DNA of 64,000 bases. Source: Dendrophyllia cribrosa (lineage: Eukaryota; Cnidaria; Anthozoa; Scleractinia; Dendrophylliidae). Where the stretch lies: assembly GCA_024195265.1 (NCBI GenBank), contig JAJLRJ010000001.1, forward strand, positions 6,158,857 to 6,222,856. The letters are read 5' to 3'. The notes under the pieces were generated by a model. That model worked only from the letters and a program-made list of their open reading frames with translations. It was not told where the DNA came from and ran no database searches. A program made the translations under genes and the position numbers. Positions 24,401 to 34,557 of this stretch are shown piece by piece (within the stretch, counting starts at the first letter, position 1; each line of letters starts with the position of its first letter).

Positions 24401-27400
24401 GCTTCTCTTAAGCCTGGAACATTAAACGCCAACGTGTTAAGGATGAACGAGGCAAAGAAAGAACTGGAGGATAAAACAGCTAAGCTAGAAGAGAAATCAC
24501 TTTCCGCGAGTGAAAGAAAGGATGTCGAAGCACTACAACAAAGAGCGCAGTCCAACCTGAAACGTGCTCAGGAAGCCATGCGCAAGAATCTGAAAGTTAA
24601 AAAACATAAAATCGATGCTCTCGTGGACAGCGAAAAATAACTGCAGTTAGGGTAAATTTAGTCTGAGTGATCTTAATAGAAAAATGTCCATTTTTTTTTT
24701 CAACAAAGTTGCAATCCAAGAAGAATTTTTTGTTTCATGTGATCTCTTATCTTACCGAAATCACAGTCATGTTGTTCACATTTATCTGTATTCACTTGTG
24801 AAATAAATCTCGTTGAATCTTTCAGTCAAACAATTATTCGATTTTTTTTTAAACAGACCCGCCGATTTGGAAATCAAGCGCCCGAAAGAAAAAACGAAGC
24901 CCCAGACAAAACAATTAGTTGTGGAAACGCGAAAACGGAAAAAAAAAAAACGCTTTCCTCCTATTTTGCCTTTAAAGAACTAAAACGTAGCCAAATAACC
25001 AAAAATGACTCTCAGGGGATTCCTAATAACGAATTTCTTGTCAGAAATGCAAGAATAAGCACGAATAAATAAAAACTCGGACAAACATGAGTGCTGACGT
25101 CATCTTTGCGCTTTGCTATTTCAAGAGCAAACACAAAAACGATCTTGAAAAAGCAGTAAATGCCCCCTTCTATTTGACTAACGTTTAAGAATCCATTTTT
25201 GGATTTTTGTGTTTCTTATGTTTATAACGAATGCAAGAGATTCTCCCGAAAGAAATGCACTTTTTAGAAGTTCTCATGCACGCAGGCACGCGAAGTACTG
25301 TGTTTGTCACTGTGCGTGTCACTGACCGACTCGAAGAACCGACGATGAAACGTTTCAGAAATAAATAATATTTGTTTTGCTTAATTTTAACTTCCATCCA
25401 ATGTGCTTCTGTTTTCCCTTTTTATTCAGTCGAAATTTCAAGTAATAACTGGTTGAAAAAAAATACAAAGCAAAAACAAAACAAAAAAAATACGAAAACA
25501 GCGCGGTTAAATGAGTGACAGGCGGAACCTCCTACTTTTTTGCAAGACTGAACTCAGAAAAACAAATGGCAAAAATGGAACGGACCTTAACTTTGAAGAC
25601 CGATGAAGGTGACACTTTTGCTGTACTCAAAAACATCACAGAGGAAGAAACGTTGCTTTCCGTTCGGCAAAAACTTGAGGAAACACCATGCCAAGAATTC
25701 TCCTTTTTGTTATTTGGAATTTCTCTCAAACCCAAACAAGAAAGCAAGACACTTGTGCGTGACTGTTCGCAACGGAACAACAAGGATGGAGGGATCGAGT
25801 TGACAGTGAAGACTACATGTACAGTGAAACCTCAGAAAGTGTTCTCCGTAACCTCATCGCCTTCAAGCGAAGATGGAGCAAGCACGGCTTCAGTCAAAAC
25901 AAGTCCATCCCCGACATCGCCTTCAAAAGATGCACCAGAACCAGATGAAGTGCAAGATTTAAAAATAAATCGCTTCAGTTCAGCTGAAATAGAAGCTGCC
26001 CAAGACCTTTTTGCGAAAGAACGGATGAGATATCATAATGGCTTGTTGGAAAAAATAAAAGGAAACGAAGAACTTTCGAACTGGGGCCCTCAGGAGCTAC
26101 TTGGAGTCATCGAGTCATCGTGGGTTATGAAGAAAACTGGACTTTTAAAGTACAAAGTGAAAGAAATACTGGCTCAAGACATTTCATCAACAACAGATTG
26201 TAAGGGGCGCGATAAAGTGTTAATGCGTAATCTTGATAGCGTGGAAAAAGCAACCTTTGATGTAAACGCTGAATACGCTAAGTTTTCTGATAAGATTCGG
26301 GAGAACGAGGCGAACCGCCCAGTTTTGGAAGCCAACTTTGACAAAGTCTTCTCAGCACTAAAAAAGAGCCAGGCAAATCTTCAGAAGTCGATCGAGGAGT
26401 TTTTGAAGAAACAGGACAACGCCAGTGTCAGTGAGCAGTGCGAGAGCCCGACTCCGGCTGTAAGGCTCAGTGAAGACGAAGTGTCAGTCCTCGCTGAGGA
26501 TGTCAAAGAGGAATACGAAAGTGATTAATCCTCGAAAGAAATTCTTGTCAAGTTATTACGTTTTACACATTTTTGACCGTTCATTTTGACTGACTTAACT
26601 TTGGATCAATGTATAAACAAGAAAAAATGTTGGTGTCACGCCAACTTGTTAGTTCAGTAAAAGTGGAAAAAATCTGTAACGTTTTGTCTTTAATAATAAA
26701 TAATTTCTTAATAGCTAGCTGTGACCATTGGTGAGTTTTCTAGCGTATTCCACGAACGCTGAGAAAACAGCTTTAAAATAATAAAATTCCCTTTTTTTTT
26801 ATTTTTGCAACAAAGCGTAAAAACCTTCAGCTTTTTCGGCAAAACAAGGATAGATAAGTCATTTGACCTTCTTGGTGACTTACGAATAGACACTGATGCT
26901 AAAATAAATAAAATGATACTAAGACTCCTATGTTTCCCATATTCAACCCTTTTCATTCTACCTGATCTAAAAATAGTCGCTAGTGCACGTGGAGCTAGCA
27001 TCACATGTCACATCGTCGTCTTGTTCGAGAGTATTTGTTTGCTGGGCCTGTTGGTGATAACAAGTTATTGCTTTCGGTAAACTTTGCCCCGTATTTAGGA
27101 AATATGTGTTCCATCAAAACAGTTGTACAGGATTTGCTGCACTTACAAAATGCAATTGCCGCTCAAAAAACGCCTGAATGCAAGAGTTTGTTCCAAAAAT
27201 ATCAAAGTATTTTTCAGACATCTTACGAAAATCGTCAAAAGATCGTAGCTGTTATTCCAGAGGATCGCATCTCAAGGCAGTTGATGCGCACCGACATTGA
27301 CAAAAATCTTGTACCAAAGAAAGCAACAGCAGATGGCAATTGCTTGTACAACAGCACATCAATTTTGCTGGTAGGGAACGAAGCATTGTGTCACGTTCTC

Positions 27401-30400
27401 AGGCTGCTTGTGGCAGCGGAACTTTTCTTGGAGGCTGACTTTTACGCTCAACATCCATATTTCAAAGAAAATAGCGCAAAAACACACTACAGTGAAAACA
27501 CTGTCTTTGCATTAGCCTTATCCAGAGATTACGATGATGTCAGAAATAGGCGGAATATCGTGGTCGAGGAGGCAAAAATCACTTGCCGCCCAGGTAATAA
27601 TAGTAACAATAATATAGTAATAGAAAGTAATGGTAATAGAACTGAGTGAAATACAATTTAAAAAGTAGTAGTCGGGCGAGAAATTTCAAATCGCGTGAGG
27701 CCGATTTTAAATTACTCGCCTTTGTACTTTTATATTATATCAGGAGCCATATTTTTTTATATGTTACTCGCCTTTGTACTTTCATATTTTTCAAATACTA
27801 CTTTTTTTTAGCGTTGCTCGTTTGACAGTGAGACAGGCTTGCAAACATAAAAAGTCGATTGGTACAGGAATCTAGCACCACCGAAACAATCCCTAGTTTT
27901 TAATATCAATCTGCAGGTCTTTTTCTTTATCTGTGGGTCTAACTAGTGCAAAGAAACAAAAAAAGAAGAAAACTGGCAAACCACAGTTGCTGTGTTCCCC
28001 CCCCCCCACCACCCCGCCAAAAAAAAAACGGCAAACTTTCCCCTACCGTCTCCCTACCAAAAACAATGGTAACCTTTGTGAACGAACAAGCCTTAGATAG
28101 AGGCTTTGTCCATAATCAATAGAAGATATCTTACCCTCCCTTGCGGTCTATAAATCACAGACTGTAACACAAGAGAGCTTTAATTGGCGATTATAAAAAT
28201 AAAGCGTTTTCAAAGATCAAGAAAATTAAGAATCAATTGTTGTTGCGCGATTTCTGCCATTTACCCAATTTTGGCCATAAGTTTTTAAAAGAACGGAAAG
28301 TGTCAAAGCAATTGTTTTTAAATTTCCTTACAGACTAGAGAGCAAATTTCACTGCTTAAAACACAGTTCCTGAATCTGTGTGGGTGAATTACAGGGGCGG
28401 ATCCAGGATTTTTCTTATGAGGGGGTGCACCTCTAAGGAATGACGTAACTGAAGGGTGACGTAAACAAAAGCGAACAACGTAGACTAGGCAATAACATAA
28501 TATGGGGGGGGGGGGGGGGGTGCGTACCCCCTGCATCCCTCCCCTAGATCCGCCCCTGAATTATCAATAAACAGTTCAAGATACACCTCATAAAAGTGGT
28601 ACTTTGTTCCAAATTTAGAATACGATTTATCTCCGTAGGAAAGTGGGGAGCCATGCTACAAATAATGGCCATGACATCTGTCATTGGAGGTAAAATTTTT
28701 TCAGTGTACCCAGATTTGAAGGAAACAGCGATCAGTGCATTTTGCCACGGACTGGTGAATCCGAGAATGGCGCCGACTCGAGAAACTGTGCTTCACATCA
28801 TGTTTACACGGACCTCATTACAAGATATGACCACCTTTCAGCCAAACCACTTTGTACCACTAGTTCCATCAACTAACTTCACGCCGGCACCCTTTTCTTT
28901 TAATGAAGATGAATTTCCTTCGTTGCAAGAAAGCAACCGCATCTTGAAAAGGTATGGTCATCATATTACACAGCGTTCACTTGGTACGATGCTTTGTTAT
29001 CCAGGGTCAAATTAATTATCTTACTGCTATAATACAAGTCATTCGTTACTTCATTTGGTCTAAACAAGGGAAAAGAAAGGCGAGCACGAAATTAGTCGTC
29101 ACCTGTTCTTTTTCATACCTAACTTCGTGGTTTTTCTTTTGGCTTTTGTTACGACCATCTCAGAGCCTCGCACAGGCTAATCGCTATTGTAGCAGGTTCA
29201 ACCTGTTTTTGTTATAAATGTATACATTAAATTTGACAATTCTGAAACACCTACAAACTTGCCAAGCTTTAAAGTATGGTTTGCGTGCACCTTTTTATAT
29301 TCGCCCGTTTTTGCACGCAGGCACGATAAAACCATATATGGGAGGCGCCATCGGTCACCTAATATTTTCTTTTGTTTTGGTATTCTCCATTTTAAAGTAA
29401 AAAACATAGCTTATTAAAAAAACGTGGTAATTTTTTTACAAACTTCTTTACAAGAGGGCGTTACCCCTTCTATGTTACTTTTTTTTTACTTTCAGGAAAA
29501 GAGAAGAAAACGATAAAATCAGGGAAGCTGCCAAAAAGCAACAGAAAGTTTCTTTGCCGAACACAAAAAGGGCATCGACTCCTTTGGAGAATCCCAGTTC
29601 CTGCAATAAACGGTCAAAAATGATGAAGGTTGAAGACGAGGTGCCATTTCCACTGCTGTCTAAGCGATGTCACAAAACGCAGTCAAAATCAGTGAAATCT
29701 GGTGATAATGCGCAAGATGAAATTCTACCGTTTCCATCCTTGTCATCCACGTGGTACGCGCGTCAACAGCCGCACTCGATAACACCCGAGGGTAGCCAAA
29801 AACTCTCGGATTACGACCCAAGAGTATTCCCGGCTCTGTCCAAGGAATGGTATAAGCGACGCTCCATGCTTTTTGTCAAAAATGATAGCCGCAAAGAAAA
29901 ATCAAAAGCAAAGGGATCTATGGAGGATAACATTGCTAGTCTCGAAAAAAAAATCTTAATCGAATGTAACCCTAACGTGCGAAAGAAGTGTATGGTTATC
30001 CTTCACGTTGCGAACTACTTTCTTGCCAATGGTCCAATTGTTCAAGCAAAAGAACTTGCAAACGTCTACAGTGACAAAATAAACGAAGTTTTTGGAAAAA
30101 AGTTAAAGAAATGTCCTAAGCCCAGCGAGTTGTTAGTGGTTCTGTCTCCCTACCTAGATCTGGAAAAAATACACATAAAGGACACGGCCTTCTTTATCGA
30201 AAACCGAAATCAAAACCTTATTGCCATCGCTCGTCAATTAGAATCATTGTTAAAAAGTGGCTTAAGAGAACAGATGAACGCTCACATAGAAAAAGAGATA
30301 GGCGGACTTTTTAATACTGCATTACGGTTTGCCGATACCAAGAAAGACCGAGACTTGTTGAAGGGTCTCTTCGCTTCTGCAACAAGCACAAAATTTGTTG

Positions 30401-33400
30401 CAAAATTGCAAGGTGTGAAAAACAAAAGTTCGATAATGGCTTGTAAAAATGAGTTGAAGGGAAACCTCATTCGATATAGGGACATCGAAATGAGCTCTCA
30501 GATAGTCAGAAACGACATGACGAACGAACAACAACGCAGGCTAACGAGAAGAATAATATGTTCAAGGAAATCCAAGGAGTTTAAATGTTCGTTCGATAAC
30601 AGAGGCCGCCCACTCCTAGCTGATACATTTCCAGAGTTAGGCATGGTGTTGCAAAGTATATTCGAGAGTGGTAAAAGTGGTATCGGTGGGGGAACAGAGT
30701 GTCATCCTCGATTAACCTCCGATATCATGTTTCGGAGCAGAGATAACAACCTGTACATGTGGCAAGCAAGAGAGATTCTACTTCAGGTCGCTCCACCTCA
30801 ATTTTCTATGTCATTGTCTTCCTGCTTTAATTACACAGACTCCTATAAGGAGAAGACCTTGTCAGCAAAGAGACATCATTCGGGAAAAAATGTTAACGCC
30901 AAAATATCCCTGAAACCTCCTCCGCGTGACTCTGTTTCTCAGCAAGTAATCAATTTACATTGGTCGACTAAAAGTGTAAATTTGCTTCTGGAACAGGCAG
31001 AGACCAACCCGGACGACAACATAGTAGATTCGCGAGATGCAAAAGCAATAATATGTGGGGACATACAGCCAGTACAAAATCCCGGGAAGTCCTGGAAACC
31101 TCTCTCATACGAGGATCACACTTTTGATCAAAGCAGAGTAAACGCAGTTGTTCCAATGACACATTTATTTATTGAACTGAAACAAGAAAACTACAAACAG
31201 CTCAACAATGGCGAAAGTAACTTCTTAAATGTTACAAGAACTGGAAAACCAGTAACATTACTTTATCTCGGGATTTCGGAACCAGAAACAACGTTTAGAG
31301 CCATGAACGAAATGCTATACTTGCTTACACTACCATCTTTGGATGCTGTTTTTCGAAACCCCCAAACGGGTACTTTGAAAAAAATATTAAGTTTAATTGT
31401 AGATAACGGACATGGCGAAGATCCGGACAGCAAGCTTACACAAATGTGCATGGTTCGCATCCTTTGTATGCTTCATTTGACACAAATTAACCAAAGAAGT
31501 TTTGCTGAAAGACATAGCAAACGAAATTTTGTAGAGCGGGTACACGCTGCGGAAAACGAGTCCCTTTCAAGGCATGGCGCCTTTAGCAGCAAGAAAATTC
31601 ACCCCAACGCAGATTCATACAGCAAAGAACATCTAGAAAACATGGAAGCTATGGCTCAGGAGGTCATAGACTGTTTGTCCTTTACACGTTTTGGAGGTCG
31701 GTTTCTAGAGTGCTTTCGAGGGGTTAAAAGAAACCTTTTTAATGATGAAGATAAGCTAAAGGATTTTCTTGTTCTGAGTGAGGAGAAGAAACTCGATTGC
31801 GATTGGACATACGAACCAATTAAAAACGACTATTTTCACAGTCTAGTGAATTGCTGGAAAGTTGATGAAAATTTCAAGGGTCTGTATGCGGAGGATTACA
31901 AACTGATCTCTAGCGCGCAAAAGGACAAATACGGAACACAAATTTGGAAGGCTGGAATGGAGAAAAAAGATGTATTAGTGCTTCAACCAGTCCCAGACTA
32001 CATCAGATGGGTCACCGAGAAAGGGGAATTACATTATCTGTCTTTAGAAAAAACCACACATCTCGTAAGAGAAAACACTCAGATTGCAGCTTCGAGTGAT
32101 TTATTCCTGCCGCGGAAGATTTTAGACACCTTTTTTAACATCGAGCCTGCTCCTCCAGATGAGATTTTGGAACAGCTCGCTATTCTTTCGTGGATACCAG
32201 TGGAAAGTGTTCGTGAGTACCTTGATGCACGCAAACGAAAATATGAGAAGTCATTCCGCGAGAATATGGAGCGAGAAACCTGGCGAAAACATCAGTTGTA
32301 TAAACTGAGTGTGAGTGAACTTCAACAGAAATGCAAAGCCCTCAATATCACGCTGAAAGGCCCAAAATGTACCCTGGTCAAAACTATAGCAAAAGCTGAA
32401 GGCAAAGCTCCTCCAAAAGATTTTCAAGTGGACTACAGTGGCAACCTCATTAATCTACCTAAAACCGTGGCAGAGTTGAAAAAACTTCCAGTTGCCTCTC
32501 TACAGTTTATTTTAAAACAACACAACCTGCCCATTTCAGGAAATAAAGATGAACTAGTGTTAAGACTTTTTCTTTTGCGCAATGGAAGAAGTCATCTGAC
32601 ATCGTACCGGGAGTTGCAAGAAATCAAACGACTTATCGATACATCAAAAACAATCGTGTTTCATCAGTTAAGAGAAGAAGTAATCAATTTACCAGAAATT
32701 CGTCGCATTAGGAAGTTTTCTAAAGCCCTTACTGACAGATCTGTGATTTCGTTGTCACCGAATTTTAACAAAGAAAGCCTTTGTGATCTGTTTGAACCAC
32801 TACTTCAGTTCATTGAAAGAGTTCCAAATGTAAAAAGGGAGGTTGCCGAAGGTTCTCAAGTCTTGAACAGCATCGAGAATTACTTGACCAGAAGCAAAAT
32901 ACCGGAGCAAGATGACCACGAAAGTTACTTTGAAATTGGGAAAAAATTGAAAATTAAGTGGACAGCCGATGAAATTGGCGATTCCGGATGGCGTCCAGGG
33001 TGGTATGTTGCTGAAGTACAGTCTGCATCTATGGAGACGGATGAAGTAAAAGTCGTTTACCTTAGTGAGCCGGATGCAGTATACACAATAGAAATAACAC
33101 CGCTACTGGCGCTTGGAAAGTTACGCTGACTTACGTGGCCCCTTAGAGAAGGATCAATGTATGGTCCTATGCCTAATGCACTGTGGGGTCAAACCACCCC
33201 ATAAACTTTGGAATGTCCCATATAAAAGTTTTATTTTACCAGAACGAAATCTTAAAATCATTTGGTCAACATTCCAAGGCGAAGTGAATTTGCCTTCAGT
33301 CGAACCTCCTTTAAATACGGACACCCGGAAAAGTACAGTCACCAAAATGTCCATAATAGAGAGGTGTTCGTAAGGAGAGGTTCGACTGTATTTTCACTTC

Positions 33401-34526
33401 GCCTTCGAATGTTGACCAAATGATTTTAAGATTTCGTTCTGGTAAAATAAAACTTTTATATGGGACATTCGAAATTTTCTTTAGACTTATGTTGGAAACC
33501 TTAATGCCAAAATTAGAAAATTCAAAGCTTTGAAATTTGAGCGTGAATGACGTCTCCGTGTAAATGTGAAGTCACAATTTGACATTTGAGGGCCAAATAA
33601 ACCATACTGACCAAGTTTTGCCAAAAAAGAATTAAAAGCAACAAATATATTATATATTGCAAGTAGCCACATTTTGACGACCCCTTTGAGGGGTACCATG
33701 GCCCCAGCATGGTGGGCTGTAGATGTAATATGCAAATGAAGGAGCCGATCAGTAAATAGAAATAATAGACAACAAATTCATATGTTATTGAGCTGTTAAA
33801 CAAAGCCTTGTGTTTCTCAAAAAATCTTAGCAAGCATAGCGAAGCTATAATATAGTCGTTTAGTTTCAGTTTCAGTTCAGTGACATTTCAACTTATGCAT
33901 ATCAACAAGTGCCGTGTTTGTTTGATTTCATTATTATTCATTCAAAGACATCTTCAAGTTTTGCATGCTATAATTTTTAAATAAATCATTGTTGCGTTAG
34001 ATCAATTCATCTTGACTCAATCAATATACCCACAATTTATAACCTAGACTGATTTTATTAACACCGTGGAACAACAAGAAACAATTACAGCGTATTAGTA
34101 GAACTAAACAAAACTAAACAATGGAAATGATGTCTCATGGAATGTTATAGTGTAGGTATCTGTTTCATAGGTTAAATAAAATCACTCTATGCAACACCTC
34201 CACGTATACTTTCTGGCAAATAAATTATAACCGGCAAATATAGAGGAGGCAAAGGGGGTGGGGCAGGGGAGCCATGCTACCCTTATAGGCAAATATTTCC
34301 CTTTGGGCCCCAAAATATTTAATTACCCAAAGAACCAAAATGTATAACGCTCCCTATTTTAAAATTAATCTTAATGCACCACTGATCACTTAGTACGCCT
34401 CTGTTACATTTTTATTAACCCAAATACACAATGCATCGCCCTCGCCCGCACTTCCTAACCTTTGGTTATTACTAGCTAAGTATAGAAATTTTCTAGTACA
34501 TGATTTCCCTAGGAATTTTTTTTTTT

Positions 34527-34557
<31 letters not shown>

